A stretch of DNA of 64,000 bases, from the NCBI RefSeq assembly GCF_028618525.1, contig NZ_JAQITC010000008.1, positions 1-64,000 on the forward strand, in the 5' to 3' direction. The notes below the pieces were generated by a model that saw nothing but the letters and a program-made list of their open reading frames with translations, searched no databases and was not told where the DNA came from. How positions within the stretch are numbered: position 1 is the stretch's first letter; every line of letters starts with the position of its first letter. The stretch comes from Bartonella sp. AU55XJBT. Lineage in GTDB: Bacteria; Pseudomonadota; Alphaproteobacteria; Rhizobiales; Rhizobiaceae. This document shows, one piece after another, positions 37,971 through 51,502 of this stretch. A program made the translations under genes and the position numbers.

Positions 37971-37987
37971 ATGGAAACTCCTTTGAT

Positions 37988-38581
37988 TTATCTCTCAGTT
38001 TGTAAAGTGGCAGCATAAATAACATCAGGATTTATTACAGATCCATTATTACTTGTGGTGCCTTTTTTAATTTTATCAACAATATCCATCCCCTTTATGA
38101 CCTCCCCAACAACCGTATACTGGCCATTTAAAAAAGGCGCATCATCAAAACAAATGAAGAATTGAGAATTAGCCGAATTTGGATCTTGTGAACGTGCCAT
38201 CCCAACAGTACCGCGCCTAAACGGCTGCTTTGAAAACTCAGCCGGTATATTGGGATAATTTGAACCTCCCATACCAACGCTTTTCAAATCAAAATCTCTA
38301 CTGCCTTTTTTTCCAAACTTTACATCACCAGTTTGTGCCATAAAGCCAGGAATAACGCGATGAAACACAACATTATTATAAGCCCCCTCCTCTGTTAGCT
38401 TTTTGATTTGCGCAACATGTTTTGGCGCCAAATCAGAACGCAAACGAATAATAACATCACCATCTTTGAGAGATAAAACAAGCAGGCCTGCATCAGTTGC
38501 TGAGTTAGAATTATCAGCAACAGCGGACAATGAAAAAAAGCAAAAAACACATATCAAAACAGCAAAAAATCTACGAGACAC
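37988..38581 (-). CDS. ppiA: exported cyclophilin-type peptidyl-prolyl isomerase
   Basis: A 197-residue cyclophilin with an N-terminal signal peptide (MSRRFFAVLICVFCFFSLSA, probable cleavage near VADN). The domain has VVFHRVIPGFMAQTGDVK, MARSQDPNSANSQFFICFDD and the C-terminal VGEVIKGMDIVDKI. It should act in the periplasm on envelope proteins. It lies 2 bases after coaD and immediately before the cytoplasmic paralogue, so it is cotranscribed with both. Confidence 0.9.
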   Translation of the reverse strand: MSRRFFAVLICVFCFFSLSAVADNSNSATDAGLLVLSLKDGDVIIRLRSDLAPKHVAQIKKLTEEGAYNNVVFHRVIPGFMAQTGDVKFGKKGSRDFDLKSVGMGGSNYPNIPAEFSKQPFRRGTVGMARSQDPNSANSQFFICFDDAPFLNGQYTVVGEVIKGMDIVDKIKKGTTSNNGSVINPDVIYAATLQTER

Positions 38582-38583
38582 AA

Positions 38584-39090
38584 TTATTCTTCCCTAAAAG
38601 ACTGAAATTTTAAACGCAAAGCTTGTGCAATATTGGGCGGCACAAATGGTGTCACATCCCCTCCCATAGAGGCAATTTGACGGACCAATGTAGACGTTAT
38701 CGCACGTCCAGAAACGCTTGCTGGCAAAAAAACAGTTTGCAATTCAGGAGCCATAATGCCATTCATCCCTGCCATTTGCATTTCATAATCAAGATCAGTC
38801 CCATCACGCAACCCACGAATGAGAAATGAAGCACCAACTTCACGCGCCTTCTCAATGAGAAGATTATTAAATGAAAGAACCTGCAAACGATTAAAATCTG
38901 CACTGAACACGTCTTTCCCTACCTGCGTAATGAAACCAACACGCTCTTCAAAGCTAAAGAGTGTCTTTTTATTAGCGTGTATACCTATAGCGACGACCAC
39001 TTTATCAGCTAACACAAAACACCCCTTTAAAACATCAAGATGACCGTTTGTAAGAGGATCAAAGGAACCTGCATAAAGAGCAATTTTCAT
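38584..39090 (-). CDS. coaD: phosphopantetheine adenylyltransferase
   Basis: A 168-residue nucleotidyltransferase of the coenzyme A pathway: it joins 4'-phosphopantetheine and ATP to make dephospho-CoA. The signature [16 protein letters not shown] with the T/HxGH element, [20 protein letters not shown] and the C-terminal [17 protein letters not shown] are all present. The ATG at 39090 follows 24 bases after gyrA. Normal family length. Confidence 0.95.
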   Translation of the reverse strand: MKIALYAGSFDPLTNGHLDVLKGCFVLADKVVVAIGIHANKKTLFSFEERVGFITQVGKDVFSADFNRLQVLSFNNLLIEKAREVGASFLIRGLRDGTDLDYEMQMAGMNGIMAPELQTVFLPASVSGRAITSTLVRQIASMGGDVTPFVPPNIAQALRLKFQSFREE

Positions 39091-39114
39091 GATTTCATTC
39101 CACCCTCTTCCAAA

Positions 39115-41892
39115 TTATTTTTCTTCGCTCATATCAACTTTATCGGAATGCTTTTCACCTTCATCTTCTAATGAACTCGTATCATCTTCAGGCTCAGAAA
39201 TACGCTCAACCGATACGACTCTTTCACCTTTGGCTGTATTAAAAATTGTCACACCCTTCGTTGAGCGCCCTGCCGTACGAATTCCCTCAACAGGGACGCG
39301 AATAAGCTGTCCCCCATCTGATACCAACATAATTTGATCTTGCGCTTTGACCGGAAAAGCCGCTACTAATTTACCAATTTCAGCTGTTTTAGAGGGATCC
39401 GTTGCACGAATCCCTTTTCCACCACGTCCCGAAATCCGGAACTCATAGGAAGAAGAGCGTTTACCATAACCAAATTCACTCACCGTTAAAAGCATTTGTT
39501 CACGTGCATGAAGTTCTGCATAACGTTCATCTGTTAACTCTGTCTCCATTCCTGCATCTTCTTCATCCAGAGTTACAATATCCTCTATATCAACACCAGC
39601 AACACGCCGTTCATTCATCACACGTTTAATGTAAGCAGAACGCTCAATGGATGTCGCCTCAACATGTTCTAAGATTGTCATCGAAATGACTTTATCGCCT
39701 TGAGCCAAATTGATACCACGAACCCCTACAGAATTACGCCCTACAAAAACACGAACATCTACCACTGGAAAACGGATACATTGTCCATTCGCTGTTGTGA
39801 GAACAACATCATCATGTTCCATACAGGTCTCAACAGAAAGAATCTCATCTTCTTCATCAAGTTTCATGGCAATTTTACCATTACGATTAACCTGAACGAA
39901 ATCTGATAACTTATTACGACGCACAGTTCCACGTGTTGTCGCAAACATGATATCCAATGCGCTCCAGCTTGCTTCATCTTCTGGCAAAGGCATAATCGTT
40001 GTAATGCGTTCGCCTTGTTGTAAGGGAAGCATATTGATCAAAGCCCGTCCGCGCGATTGCGGTGTCCCTAACGGTAGTCGCCAAACTTTTTCCTTATAAA
40101 CAATCCCCCTTGAGGAAAAGAAAAGAACCGGAGTATGCGTATTGGCGACAAACAAACGCGTGACAAAATCCTCATCTTTCGTCGACATACCAGAACGTCC
40201 CTTACCGCCACGGCGCTGTGCACGATAGGTATTAAGAGGGACACGCTTAATATAGCCACTATGGCTCACCGTTACCACCATATCCTCTGGCGCGATAAGA
40301 TCTTCACTCTCCATCTCAGCGCTACCAAAACCAAATACGCTCCGTCGCGGCGTTGCAAATTCCTCACGAAGAGTACTCAACTCGTCTTTAACAATACCCA
40401 TAATGCGTACACGTGATGCCAAGATATCAAGATAATCAGCAATATCCACGCCAATTTTATTCAACTCATCAGCGATTTCATCACGTCCAAGGGCTGTCAA
40501 CCTTTGTAAGCGCAATTCTAAAATAGCACGCGCCTGTTCTTCAGAAAGATTATAAGTACCATCCTCATGAATAATATGACGGGGATCATCAATAAGTTTA
40601 ATCAAAGGTGCAACATCCATTGCTGGCCAGCGTCGCTCCATTAATTGTGTACGTGCTGTCTGTGGATCAGGAGCTTTACGAATAAGCGCTATAATTTCAT
40701 CAATATTGGCAACCGCAAGAGCAAGACCAACCAAAACATGGGCCCGTTCACGGGCTTTACGCAAAAGATATTTTGTTCGCCGACTAACAACCTCTTCCCG
40801 GAAAGAAACAAATGCACGAAGCATATCCAGCAACGTCATTTGTTCAGGTTTTCCCCCGTTCAATGCAACCATATTACAACCAAAGGAAGTTTGCAGCGGC
40901 GTATAACGATATAATTGGTTTAAAACAACTTCCGCAACAACATCTTTCTTCAACTCAATAACGACACGATAGCCATCACGATCAGATTCGTCACGCAAAT
41001 CAGAGATTCCCTCAATGCGTTTATCACGTACCAATTCGGCCATTTTCTCAATCATCGTTGCCTTATTAACCTGATAAGGAATCTCACTCACAATGATTGC
41101 CTGCCTGCCGCTGCGAATTTCTTCAATATCAACTTTAGCACGCATAATAATTGAGCCACGCCCTGTTTCATAAGCTGAACGGACCCCAGAATGGCCGAGG
41201 ATAATCCCCCCTGTAGGAAAATCTGGACCAGGAATAATTTCAATGATTTGATCGAGTGTGATACTGGGATTATCAATCAGAGCGATACAACCATCAACAA
41301 CTTCACCAAGATTATGGGGGGGAATATTGGTTGCCATTCCCACAGCAATCCCCCCTGATCCATTAACCAAAAGATTAGGGAAACGCGCTGGTAAAACAAT
41401 CGGTTCACGTTCACGCCCATCATAATTATCTTGAAAATCAACAGTATCTTTATCAATATCAGCTAAAAGCGCTTCTGAAACTTTTTCTAAACGACACTCC
41501 GTGTAACGCATTGCCGCAGGTGGATCACCATCCACGGAACCGAAATTTCCCTGACCATCAATCAATGGATTTCTCAAAGAGAAGTCCTGCGCCATACGCA
41601 CCAAAGCATCATAAATTGAAGCATCACCATGGGGATGGAATTTCCCCATAACCTCCCCAACAACACCAGCAGATTTACGATACGGCTTATTAAAAACAAG
41701 CCCCATCTCATTCATAGCATGAAGGATACGTCGATGAACAGGTTTAAGACCATCACGGACATCAGGGAGTGCACGCGAAACAATTACGCTCATCGCATAA
41801 TCGAGATAAGAGCGTTGCATTTCATCAATAATGCTGATTGGCTCAATACCGGTCAGCACATCACGTTCTAGCTGTGGAGTAAGATCGGTCAC
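39115..41892 (-). CDS. gyrA: DNA gyrase subunit A
   Basis: A 925-residue GyrA. The breakage-reunion domain has [20 protein letters not shown] near the N-terminus and the catalytic Tyr130 (AMRYTECRL). The beta-pinwheel C-terminal domain includes the GyrA box ([10 protein letters not shown]) and ends in an acidic tail. The quinolone-resistance region reads [17 protein letters not shown]: alanine at 91 (E. coli position 83) and Asp95. Alanine there is a natural Bartonella trait tied to reduced quinolone response. An internal insert near [14 protein letters not shown] and a long EEDAGMETE stretch are typical of alphaproteobacterial GyrA. The frame is intact. Confidence 0.97.
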   Translation of the reverse strand: MTDLTPQLERDVLTGIEPISIIDEMQRSYLDYAMSVIVSRALPDVRDGLKPVHRRILHAMNEMGLVFNKPYRKSAGVVGEVMGKFHPHGDASIYDALVRMAQDFSLRNPLIDGQGNFGSVDGDPPAAMRYTECRLEKVSEALLADIDKDTVDFQDNYDGREREPIVLPARFPNLLVNGSGGIAVGMATNIPPHNLGEVVDGCIALIDNPSITLDQIIEIIPGPDFPTGGIILGHSGVRSAYETGRGSIIMRAKVDIEEIRSGRQAIIVSEIPYQVNKATMIEKMAELVRDKRIEGISDLRDESDRDGYRVVIELKKDVVAEVVLNQLYRYTPLQTSFGCNMVALNGGKPEQMTLLDMLRAFVSFREEVVSRRTKYLLRKARERAHVLVGLALAVANIDEIIALIRKAPDPQTARTQLMERRWPAMDVAPLIKLIDDPRHIIHEDGTYNLSEEQARAILELRLQRLTALGRDEIADELNKIGVDIADYLDILASRVRIMGIVKDELSTLREEFATPRRSVFGFGSAEMESEDLIAPEDMVVTVSHSGYIKRVPLNTYRAQRRGGKGRSGMSTKDEDFVTRLFVANTHTPVLFFSSRGIVYKEKVWRLPLGTPQSRGRALINMLPLQQGERITTIMPLPEDEASWSALDIMFATTRGTVRRNKLSDFVQVNRNGKIAMKLDEEDEILSVETCMEHDDVVLTTANGQCIRFPVVDVRVFVGRNSVGVRGINLAQGDKVISMTILEHVEATSIERSAYIKRVMNERRVAGVDIEDIVTLDEEDAGMETELTDERYAELHAREQMLLTVSEFGYGKRSSSYEFRISGRGGKGIRATDPSKTAEIGKLVAAFPVKAQDQIMLVSDGGQLIRVPVEGIRTAGRSTKGVTIFNTAKGERVVSVERISEPEDDTSSLEDEGEKHSDKVDMSEEK

Positions 41893-42123
41893 AATTTTAA
41901 AACTTTCAAAAAAGAATCATTTCACTTTGTTTATATCGAAAAACACACCAGAATGCTAATTTCTCTCCCATAACAAAGGAAAAATTTAACAATATTTTTC
42001 AAGATGTTATTAATTTATATTAAAAATTACCAATAATAATAAACAGCTTCCACTCTGCTAAACTTCAAAAATCTGAAACAAACAAACCATAAAGAAATCG
42101 TAATACTGTAAATTTAAAGACTC

Positions 42124-42630
42124 TTAGAAAGGTACGTCATCATCTAATTTGTGAGAAAAACTTTCTTCCATTTGGCTATTATTTTGGCCAAAAGTATTTC
42201 TCTGATTTGAGCTACTATCCGCAAAGCCACCACTGTAACTGCCCCCTTGACTTGCTCCTTGCTCTCCACTAGCTCCCCCGCGCCCATCAAGCATTTGTAA
42301 TTCACCACGGTATTTTTGCAAAACAACCTCCGTTGTATAACGATCATTTCCATTTTGGTCTTGCCATTTCCGTGTCTGTAACTGTCCCTCAATATAAATT
42401 TTGCTCCCCTTTTTTAAATATTGCTCTGCAATTTTGACAAGGTTCTCATTAAAAATAACAATATTATGCCACTCGGTGCGTTCTTTTCGCTCATTTGTAT
42501 TCCGATCACGCCAACTTTCCGAAGTAGCAATACGCAAATTTGCCACTTGATCACCAGAATTCAAACGGCGGATTTCAGGATCTGACCCGAGATTACCAAT
42601 CAAAATAACTTTATTAAGGCTACCAGCCAT
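42124..42630 (-). CDS. ssb: chromosomal single-strand DNA-binding protein
   Basis: A 168-residue SSB. The OB-fold starts [20 protein letters not shown], then [20 protein letters not shown] and [21 protein letters not shown] Gly/Ser/Gln-rich linker and the acidic tip DDDVPF, which binds partner proteins, follow. It is divergent from uvrA, a common arrangement that lets both respond to DNA damage. It serves replication and repair; the phage copy at 27268-27647 is separate and broken. Confidence 0.95.
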   Translation of the reverse strand: MAGSLNKVILIGNLGSDPEIRRLNSGDQVANLRIATSESWRDRNTNERKERTEWHNIVIFNENLVKIAEQYLKKGSKIYIEGQLQTRKWQDQNGNDRYTTEVVLQKYRGELQMLDGRGGASGEQGASQGGSYSGGFADSSSNQRNTFGQNNSQMEESFSHKLDDDVPF

Positions 42631-42958
42631 CGCATAAACTCCAAAATTTTAATTCGTAAATAGTCTTTATAGAACAGTTATAACCATCTTAACTTTCAAT
42701 TTACATGTCTGTAATTAACCTTTAATATGGACGTTGCTATCCTTTCCCAATATTGGATCCGTGTAATTATAACAAAATATGATAACGACGCATAGTTTAT
42801 TCCATCACTAGAGAATAAAAAGCTGCTCATTTGTATTTTTTTCACAAAACTTATACCTTCTTTCTGCGTTAAAGCAGTTAAACACATTGTAATTCTACAA
42901 AAACAGTTTTATTCCATTTTAGATGCTCAATTTTTGTCACATATACCAAGGATAAAAT
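42631..42958. promoter_or_regulatory. divergent ssb-uvrA intergenic region
   Basis: 328 bases between the divergent starts of ssb and uvrA must hold both promoters. I looked for the alphaproteobacterial LexA box (GTTC-N7-GTTC or GAAC-N7-GTTC type) and did not find a convincing match; agaacagttataac near 42670 is at best partial. No gene lies here. Confidence 0.4.
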
Positions 42959-45874
42959 ATGACTCATCAAAAATATATCTCCATTCGCGGTGCACGTGAG
43001 CATAACCTTAAAAATATTGATCTCGATCTGCCTCGTGATAAACTTATTGTTATAACAGGACTTTCTGGATCAGGGAAATCATCTTTAGCTTTTGATACAA
43101 TTTACGCTGAAGGACAACGCCGCTATGTCGAAAGCCTCTCGGCTTATGCACGCCAATTTCTCGAAGTCATGCAAAAACCCGATGTCGACCGTATCGATGG
43201 CCTTTCCCCAGCCATCTCCATTGAACAAAAAACAACCAGCCGCAATCCTCGTTCAACGGTCGGCACTGTCACTGAAATCCACGACTATATGCGTCTCCTT
43301 TTTGCACGTATTGGTATTCCTCATTCCCCTGCTACAGGACTCCCTATCGAAAGCCAAACGGTAAGCCAAATGGTGGATCAAATTATGTCCTTACAAGAAG
43401 GTACACGAATTTTCATTATGGCACCTCTTGTGCGAGGACGAAAGGGTGAATATAAAAAAGAGCTAACCGAGCTTTTAAAAAAAGGTTTTCAACGCGCTAA
43501 AGTTGATGGGAAATTCTATGAGATCCCTGATATTCCACCTCTTGATAAAAAGTATAAACACGACATCGATGTTGTGGTAGACCGCATTGTTGTACAAAAG
43601 GATATCTCCTCTCGCTTGGCTGATAGTATAGAAACCTGTTTACAGCTAGCAAATGGACTTGCCATTGCTGAAATGGCTGACCAACCCTTGGCACAAAAAG
43701 AAACAACAAAAGAATCTGCTCATAAGTCAAAAAACGACACACACAAACGGCTACTTTTTTCAGAAAAATTTTCCTGCCCTGTATCAGGTTTTTCTATCCC
43801 TGAAATTGAACCACGCCTTTTTTCATTCAATAATCCTTTTGGAGCCTGTCCTCTCTGCGATGGATTGGGAATCAAAAAGGCAATGGACCCATTGAAAGTT
43901 GTACCCAATAAAAATCTTACCTTAAAGAATGGCGCCATTGCGCCTTGGGCTAAATCAGATTCACTTTATTATAGCCAAACCTTAGAAGCATTAGGAAAAA
44001 CTTACGATTTCAAACTCACAAATCAGTGGTGCGAACTCTCTCATGAAGCACAACAAGCTATTCTCTACGGTACAAAAAAAAATGAAATTTCTTTTATCTA
44101 CAAAAATAATTCTGGTTCGCATAAAATGACTCAACCTTTTGAAGGAGTCATCCCCAATATGGAGAGACGCTGGAAAGAAACCGATTCTGCTTGGTCCCGT
44201 GAAGAAATTGAGCGTTATATGTCTTCTTCCCCTTGCCCAGCTTGTCACGGTTATCGTTTAAAACCAGAGGCGCTTGCTGTGAAAATCCATGGGATGCATA
44301 TTGGGCAAATATCAGATCTTTCTATTCTAAAAGCAGATGATTGGTTTGCCAACATCCATCAATATCTTACGGAAAAACAACGCAATATCGCAGTACGTAT
44401 TTTAAAAGAAATTCGCGAACGCTTAGCTTTTTTAAATCATGTAGGATTGGAATATCTTACCTTATCTCGAAATTCAGGAACACTTTCGGGGGGAGAAAGC
44501 CAACGCATTCGGTTAGCCTCCCAGATTGGTTCTGGTCTTACAGGCGTCCTTTATATTTTAGATGAACCATCCATCGGTTTACACCAACGTGATAATGAAC
44601 GCCTTTTGGAAATGCTACGCCATTTACGCGATCTTGGTAATACAGTCATTGTCGTTGAACATGATGAAGATGCTATTCGCATAGCAGACCATGTTGTCGA
44701 CATGGGCCCCGCTGCAGGGGTTCATGGTGGTAAAATCATAGCGCAAGGAACACCGCAAGAAATTATAGAGAATCCAGCCTCTCTCACAGGCCAGTATCTT
44801 TCAGGGAAAATGGCGATTAGACTGCCGACAGAGCGACGCAAAATATCAAAATCAAAAACCCTTAAAGTCATCGGCGCCAAAGGCAATAACCTTAAAAATA
44901 TCAGTGCAAATATCCCTCTTGGAACCTTCACATGCATCACCGGTGTTTCTGGAGGAGGAAAATCAACATTTCTTATTGAAACGCTTTTCAAAGCAGCATC
45001 CCATCAGATCATGGGTAGTCATCATAGCCCTGCCAGCTATGATAAAATTGAAGGCTTAGAATTTCTTGATAAAGTCATCGATATCAACCAATCCCCCATT
45101 GGACGCACCCCACGCTCTAATCCTGCAACCTATACAGGTGCTTTTACACCGATTCGTGACTGGTTTGCTGAACTTCCAGAATCAAAAGCCTGTGGTTATA
45201 AAGCAGGGCGTTTTTCATTTAATGTTAAAGGAGGACGCTGCGAAGCCTGCCAAGGTGATGGAGTCATCAAAATTGAAATGCACTTTTTACCGGATGTCTA
45301 TGTAACTTGCGATGTCTGTAAAGGAAAGCGCTATAATCGAGAAACACTAGAAATAAAATTCAAAGGGCAATCTATCGCCGATATTTTAGATATGACAATC
45401 GAAAAGGCTGAGGAATTTTTCCACGCTGTTCCCGCTATTCATAATAAAATGGAAACCCTCATGAAAGTAGGATTGGGTTACATAAAAGTAGGACAGCAAG
45501 CAACCACGCTTTCTGGTGGGGAAGCACAACGTGTAAAACTTGCAAAAGAGCTTTCACGCAAAACAACGGGACGTACACTTTATATTTTAGATGAACCGAC
45601 AACAGGTTTACATTTTCATGATATTTCTAAACTTCTTGAAGTTCTCCATGAACTGGTCGAGCAAGGCAACACTGTCATCGTCATTGAACATAACCTTGAC
45701 GTTATCAAGACAGCCGACTGGATTATTGATTTAGGCCCAGAAGGTGGAGATCGTGGGGGTGAAATCGTTGCAATTGGACGTCCTGAAGATATTATTAAGG
45801 TTCCCGCGTCCTATACGGGAAAATTTCTAAAAGATGTTTTACAGCGCCACTCTCTCTACAATTCTAATTCTTAA
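42959..45874 (+). CDS. uvrA: excinuclease ABC subunit A
   Basis: A 971-residue UvrA, the damage-recognition ATPase of nucleotide excision repair. Both ABC modules are complete: Walker [15 protein letters not shown] and [10 protein letters not shown], signatures [12 protein letters not shown] and [12 protein letters not shown], and the D-loop boxes [12 protein letters not shown] and [12 protein letters not shown]. Zinc-finger cysteines occur near [16 protein letters not shown] and [11 protein letters not shown]. The length matches the family. The ATG follows ccaagga. Divergent from ssb. Confidence 0.97.
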   Translation: MTHQKYISIRGAREHNLKNIDLDLPRDKLIVITGLSGSGKSSLAFDTIYAEGQRRYVESLSAYARQFLEVMQKPDVDRIDGLSPAISIEQKTTSRNPRSTVGTVTEIHDYMRLLFARIGIPHSPATGLPIESQTVSQMVDQIMSLQEGTRIFIMAPLVRGRKGEYKKELTELLKKGFQRAKVDGKFYEIPDIPPLDKKYKHDIDVVVDRIVVQKDISSRLADSIETCLQLANGLAIAEMADQPLAQKETTKESAHKSKNDTHKRLLFSEKFSCPVSGFSIPEIEPRLFSFNNPFGACPLCDGLGIKKAMDPLKVVPNKNLTLKNGAIAPWAKSDSLYYSQTLEALGKTYDFKLTNQWCELSHEAQQAILYGTKKNEISFIYKNNSGSHKMTQPFEGVIPNMERRWKETDSAWSREEIERYMSSSPCPACHGYRLKPEALAVKIHGMHIGQISDLSILKADDWFANIHQYLTEKQRNIAVRILKEIRERLAFLNHVGLEYLTLSRNSGTLSGGESQRIRLASQIGSGLTGVLYILDEPSIGLHQRDNERLLEMLRHLRDLGNTVIVVEHDEDAIRIADHVVDMGPAAGVHGGKIIAQGTPQEIIENPASLTGQYLSGKMAIRLPTERRKISKSKTLKVIGAKGNNLKNISANIPLGTFTCITGVSGGGKSTFLIETLFKAASHQIMGSHHSPASYDKIEGLEFLDKVIDINQSPIGRTPRSNPATYTGAFTPIRDWFAELPESKACGYKAGRFSFNVKGGRCEACQGDGVIKIEMHFLPDVYVTCDVCKGKRYNRETLEIKFKGQSIADILDMTIEKAEEFFHAVPAIHNKMETLMKVGLGYIKVGQQATTLSGGEAQRVKLAKELSRKTTGRTLYILDEPTTGLHFHDISKLLEVLHELVEQGNTVIVIEHNLDVIKTADWIIDLGPEGGDRGGEIVAIGRPEDIIKVPASYTGKFLKDVLQRHSLYNSNS

Positions 45875-47295
<1,421 letters not shown>

Positions 47296-47351
47296 TAAAC
47301 AACGAAAAATTCACCTTTATCACCCTCAACGCCATATTAAGGAAATTGAAT

Positions 47352-48761
47352 ATGACAACCGCATCAGATATTATCAAACAGATTGCAGACAACGAAATCC
47401 GTTTTGTTGATTTACGTTTTACTGATCCACGAGGAAAATTGCATCACATTACAATGGATATCGCAGAGATCAGCGAGGATACCTTTAGTGATGGTGTTAT
47501 GTTTGATGGTTCTTCAATTGCTGGTTGGAAAACAATTAATGAATCTGACATGGTTTTAATGCCTGATCCCAAAACAGCGCATATTGATCCTTTTTTTGCT
47601 CAGTCTACTTTGGTCATATTTTGCGACATCCTTGACCCTGTTTCTGGTGAATTTTATCGTAGAGATCCTCGTTCTATCGCCAAAAGGGCTGAAGTTTATA
47701 TGAAATCTTTAGGTATTGGAGATACAATCAATATAGGTCCAGAAGCAGAGTTTTTTATCTTTGATGATGTGCGCTATAAAACAGACCCTTACAATACAGG
47801 ATTTAAACTCGATTCAAGTGAACTTCCTTCCAATGATGATACGGAATATGAAACAGGCAATCTAGGACATCGTCCACGAATGAAGGGAGGCTATCTTCCT
47901 GTTCCACCGATTGATTCCTGCCAAGATATGCGTTCTGAAATGCTCACAGCACTCAAAGATATGGGCGTGCAGGTTGAAAAACACCATCATGAAGTCGCAG
48001 CGGGTCAACATGAATTGGGGATTCGTTTTGATACGCTTGTTCGCGAAGCTGATAAGATGCAAATTTTTAAATATGTTGTGCATCAAATAGCAAACAGTTA
48101 TGGAAAAACAGCAACTTTTATGCCAAAGCCCATTTTTGGTGATAATGGCTCAGGAATGCATGTCCATATGTCCATTTGGAAAGATGGAAAACCCATCTTT
48201 GCGGGAAATGAATATGCCGGACTCTCAGAAACCTGTTTATTTTTTATCGGTGGTGTTATTAAGCACGCAAAAGCAATCAATGCCTTTACCAATCCATCCA
48301 CAAACTCCTATAAGCGTTTGGTTCCTGGTTATGAAGCCCCTGTCCTTCTTGCCTATTCGGCTCGTAATCGTTCTGCTTCTTGCCGTATTCCAATGAGTTC
48401 TTCGCCAAATTCAAAACGCGTAGAAGTTCGTTTTCCAGACCCAACAGCAAATCCCTATTTAGCATTTGCAGCTCTCTTAATGGCTGGTCTTGATGGCATC
48501 AAAAACAAAATTCACCCTGGACATGCTATGGATAAAGATCTTTATGATCTTCCCTTAAAAGAACTTAAAGAAATTCCTACCGTTTCGGGAAGTCTGCGTG
48601 AAGCACTTGAAGCGCTCGACAAAGATCGTGGCTTTCTTAAAGCTGGCGATGTTTTTGATGATGATCAGATTAATTCCTTTATTCAAGTAAAGATGCAAGA
48701 AGTCTTGCGTTACGAAACAACACCTCATCCTGTTGAATTCGATATGTACTATTCTGTTTAA
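47352..48761 (+). CDS. glnA: glutamine synthetase type I
   Basis: A 469-residue GSI. Motifs are [10 protein letters not shown] (latch loop), [10 protein letters not shown], the metal site [15 protein letters not shown], the ATP-binding [14 protein letters not shown] segment and NRSASCRIP. The adenylylated tyrosine is the Tyr in DLYDLPLKE near residue 397. It makes glutamine from glutamate, ammonia and ATP. The start ATG at 47352 follows aaggaa. Cotranscribed with glnB and ended by a strong terminator. Confidence 0.97.
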   Translation: MTTASDIIKQIADNEIRFVDLRFTDPRGKLHHITMDIAEISEDTFSDGVMFDGSSIAGWKTINESDMVLMPDPKTAHIDPFFAQSTLVIFCDILDPVSGEFYRRDPRSIAKRAEVYMKSLGIGDTINIGPEAEFFIFDDVRYKTDPYNTGFKLDSSELPSNDDTEYETGNLGHRPRMKGGYLPVPPIDSCQDMRSEMLTALKDMGVQVEKHHHEVAAGQHELGIRFDTLVREADKMQIFKYVVHQIANSYGKTATFMPKPIFGDNGSGMHVHMSIWKDGKPIFAGNEYAGLSETCLFFIGGVIKHAKAINAFTNPSTNSYKRLVPGYEAPVLLAYSARNRSASCRIPMSSSPNSKRVEVRFPDPTANPYLAFAALLMAGLDGIKNKIHPGHAMDKDLYDLPLKELKEIPTVSGSLREALEALDKDRGFLKAGDVFDDDQINSFIQVKMQEVLRYETTPHPVEFDMYYSV

Positions 48762-48790
48762 ACAATAAAATACGCATTCTTTTGATTTTT

Positions 48791-48817
48791 AAAATGGAGG
48801 CGAAAGCCTCCATTTTT
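48791..48817 (+). terminator. intrinsic terminator of glnBA
   Basis: aaaatggaggc and gcctccatttt form a perfect stem around gaaa, followed by a T tract. It lies 30 bases after the glnA stop. Confidence 0.9.
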
Positions 48818-48918
48818 GTGGATATCCGTCTTGTGCAAGAGTGCAAAAGACTTTTTGCTTATCTACTTTTCCTTTATAATCATTTTGAATCTCTTCAAAT
48901 TAATTAACAAGGTTTCTA

Positions 48919-49470
48919 ATGCCGCGAATTTGTTTTCTCATTTCTATTCTTTTATGCATTGTCCTTATCCCATCAACAACTCTAGCGCATACAATTAGAA
49001 ACCAAAAACTCATAACCCTTGAACTTGAAAAAGCAACATCTGCTTATAGTAAAGCACTTAAAAATGCCGATGCAGATACCATTTTAAATGCTATCCCCCC
49101 CCAAATTATTAACCACTTAACAGCTAAAAAAAATCTTAGTCAATCACAATTTCAACAAATCATGAAAGGCCAAATCGAACAATTGGCAGAAAATTATAAG
49201 ATTGAAAGTATCCACATTGACCAAAAACAAAAACGTGAAGGTAAACTTGATAATGGCATTCCTTATTTTGTTATCCCCGTAGAGCTTGTAACCACAACAA
49301 ATGCTGGAAAAAAATGTTCTATTCAAACTGAAATTATTGCCCTACTTCATAATAACCAATGGTATTTTATCCGAGGTAATGACGACGCAATCTTAAATAT
49401 AATCGATAAAGTGTTTCCTGGACTTGAAAAAGTAAAAACCAATCCTCTAAAAGTTACAAAAATACAATGA
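48919..49470 (+). CDS. exported protein of unknown function
   Basis: A 183-residue protein with a clear signal peptide (CFLISILLCIVLIPSTTLA, probable cleavage after LAHT). The mature part is rich in Lys, Asn and Ile: TLELEKATSAYSKALKNADA, ILNAIPPQIINHLTAKKNL and NNQWYFIRGNDDAILNIIDK. The pattern of helices followed by beta strands and a NNQWYF motif recalls the nuclear-transport-factor-2-like/DUF4878-type fold of small exported proteins, but I cannot be sure. It is a monocistronic gene between glnA and ATP12, intact and probably periplasmic. Confidence 0.65.
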   Translation: MPRICFLISILLCIVLIPSTTLAHTIRNQKLITLELEKATSAYSKALKNADADTILNAIPPQIINHLTAKKNLSQSQFQQIMKGQIEQLAENYKIESIHIDQKQKREGKLDNGIPYFVIPVELVTTTNAGKKCSIQTEIIALLHNNQWYFIRGNDDAILNIIDKVFPGLEKVKTNPLKVTKIQ

Positions 49471-49502
49471 TCGAGGAAAATATATAAATAAAAGCTTTAA
49501 CC

Positions 49503-50285
49503 TTATAAACAAGTTGTAACGATTGTAACAGCTGCATTAAATTCAATTTTTTTATGAGCACGGCGTACCATTGTCTCTTTATCCATTTCCCATTGTTCCA
49601 TCATCCAATCTTCATCTAAATGAGCAATAGACCAAGCATGATCCGCATCAATTTCTCCCGCAGCGACCGCAAGAGCAATAAGAGCAGATCCCGTTAAAGT
49701 TGTCATCACATGGAGTGCTGCAAGCATATAAGGAGACTCAACGCTACGTAAATAATGGCTCACAGCTTGAAGTGCTTCTGGTGATTGTTCCACATGCATC
49801 AGCCCTTCTGTCAAATAAAAGCGTGCTCCTAGTTTTTCTTCTGCCCAATTCAATAAAGGATCCCATTGTTTACATTGCCGTTGTACCAACTCTTTAGGGG
49901 TTTCTGCACGATAAAAAATCATATCACAAGAAACAAAACGCAATAAATCTTCAAAAACAGCCTGCATATCATCAGCGATACCATCAATAACAGTGTTAAC
50001 AAGACGTGTCATCGGCATTGTTGCTGGGTCAACAACGTTCTTTTGGCTCTCAAATTCCTGAGCAATGAATTCAGCAAACATTTGCGTTGGTACAAGAAAA
50101 TGACGCTTTGCAGGCGTTTTAACGGGACGTTCATCTAATAAGATCGCAAATCCCCCCTCCTCACAAGAAATCTTTACTTCTCTATAAAATCGTTTAGGAT
50201 GTGGTTGGCATAAAAGATTTTGACTCTTCTGGACAGAACTATTTTTATTCGAAGGTCTATCAAAATGATTCAAAATTTCACGCAT
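49503..50285 (-). CDS. F1-ATPase assembly chaperone ATP12 family
   Basis: A 260-residue ATP12-type chaperone that protects the alpha subunit of F1 before ring assembly. Conserved pieces are KRFYREVKISCEEGGFAILLD, RPVKTPAKRHFLVP, QEFESQKNVVDPATMPMTRL and the C-terminal IAHLDEDWMMEQWE. It is widespread in alphaproteobacteria and mitochondria. The first ~30 residues (SNKNSSVQKSQNL) are variable. It is divergent from the BacA-like operon. Confidence 0.9.
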   Translation of the reverse strand: MREILNHFDRPSNKNSSVQKSQNLLCQPHPKRFYREVKISCEEGGFAILLDERPVKTPAKRHFLVPTQMFAEFIAQEFESQKNVVDPATMPMTRLVNTVIDGIADDMQAVFEDLLRFVSCDMIFYRAETPKELVQRQCKQWDPLLNWAEEKLGARFYLTEGLMHVEQSPEALQAVSHYLRSVESPYMLAALHVMTTLTGSALIALAVAAGEIDADHAWSIAHLDEDWMMEQWEMDKETMVRRAHKKIEFNAAVTIVTTCL

Positions 50286-50944
50286 ATTGTTTTACCTCTG
50301 ACATTTCAAAAAAATGACTTTTTTTCAAAGCTCTATATATCTGATTTAAGATTTAAATTTATCTCTTTCTCTATCTTACAAGAAAAAAATCTTACTAATC
50401 CAAACTGATTTTAAAATATATCCTTTATTGAACACACAAGACAATAATGATTGCCTTTCATATATTCAATACAATCACAACTATAAAACAATTTTTTAAA
50501 GTATTTATCTTAATTAAAAAGCTAAATATATTGAATTCTATGGCAAAAATGTTCACGCTTTATCACTATGCTCATTATCCACCCACAATAGCATTATTGA
50601 TATGAACAGTTCAAAAACGCTGCTCATCCCCAAAATGATAGAGCAGTACGGTTTACTATCATCCGCCTTCGCTTAAACCATTTTAATCATTCTCTAACAT
50701 ATCCAATAAATACCCCCTGCGTAGAATTTTTTCTGTTCAATATCTACCCTAAACGACCATGTTCTATGGCATGATAGGATAATAACAAGACTAAATTGTA
50801 TCGTAAATTTTCTTTCACATATACATATATTTTATAAAATACTATATTTTATAAAATACTAAATTAATTAGTTTATTGTGCTTCATATACTATACATATT
50901 GCACTAGTTTAAATTTATTTACATAATTATAAAGAATAGATATC
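50286..50944. promoter_or_regulatory. gap upstream of the BacA-like operon
   Basis: No gene. It lies between divergent ATP12 and the ligase operon and should hold both promoters. A short repeated phrase (atattttataaaatac twice, 50828-50860) lies about 90-110 bases before the operon start. No operator can be assigned. Confidence 0.4.
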
Positions 50945-51502
50945 ATGCAATCTGAAAATAATATTTTTATCTATACACTTGGCCCTGCAGATACTAACTG
51001 TGCAGCTGCAGCACAATGGTGGCTTGGCAATCACAATAAAAATATTTCATCCACTGACTTAAGATCCCGTATTATATTATATGCAACTCTTGAAGAAGCC
51101 TTTGAGGAACTTGTCCAGAAAAAAGATGGTTATCTTCTAAGCTGTGCTACTTACCCTGATTTGCATACACTCATATTTACCCGTTTAGATGATATGCAAT
51201 TATTTGACAGCTTTATCATGCCTACTCACTCTATGGTTTTAGCTAAACGCAACAACACTGATGAAATTAAAACCGTAGCGACTCATCCTGCCCCTCAATC
51301 TTTGGCTCATCAATACGACAAAATATTTGCCAACAGCAATGCTGATGCAGCCGTTCTTTGTAATGCTGAAAAAGCAGATGCTTGTATTACAACGTCGGTC
51401 GCGGCAAACCGCTATAAGCTGAATATTGTAGAAAGTTTTGGACAAGTGCCAATGGCCTTTTTTCTCCACTCACTAAAGTCAGCTTATCATGAAACAATCT
51501 GA
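50945..51502 (+). CDS. BacA-like prephenate decarboxylase homologue
   Basis: A 185-residue protein of the prephenate dehydratase-like fold. IYTLGPADTNCAAAAQWWL (9-27) parallels the TLGPEGT opening of BacA and PheA, THPAPQSLAHQY (113-124) parallels the SHPxPxxL element, and ACITTSVAANRYKLNIVESF resembles the last lobe where the ring is held. BacA decarboxylates prephenate without aromatising it, as the first bacilysin step; PheA makes phenylpyruvate. Size (BacA is about 204) and the ligase in the same operon favour a BacA-like role. It overlaps the next gene by 14 bases. Confidence 0.65.
   Translation: MQSENNIFIYTLGPADTNCAAAAQWWLGNHNKNISSTDLRSRIILYATLEEAFEELVQKKDGYLLSCATYPDLHTLIFTRLDDMQLFDSFIMPTHSMVLAKRNNTDEIKTVATHPAPQSLAHQYDKIFANSNADAAVLCNAEKADACITTSVAANRYKLNIVESFGQVPMAFFLHSLKSAYHETI

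Noticed and set aside
42631..42958. LexA/SOS box between ssb and uvrA
   Set aside because: Expected from biology, but no sequence with the required spacing and both half-sites was found.
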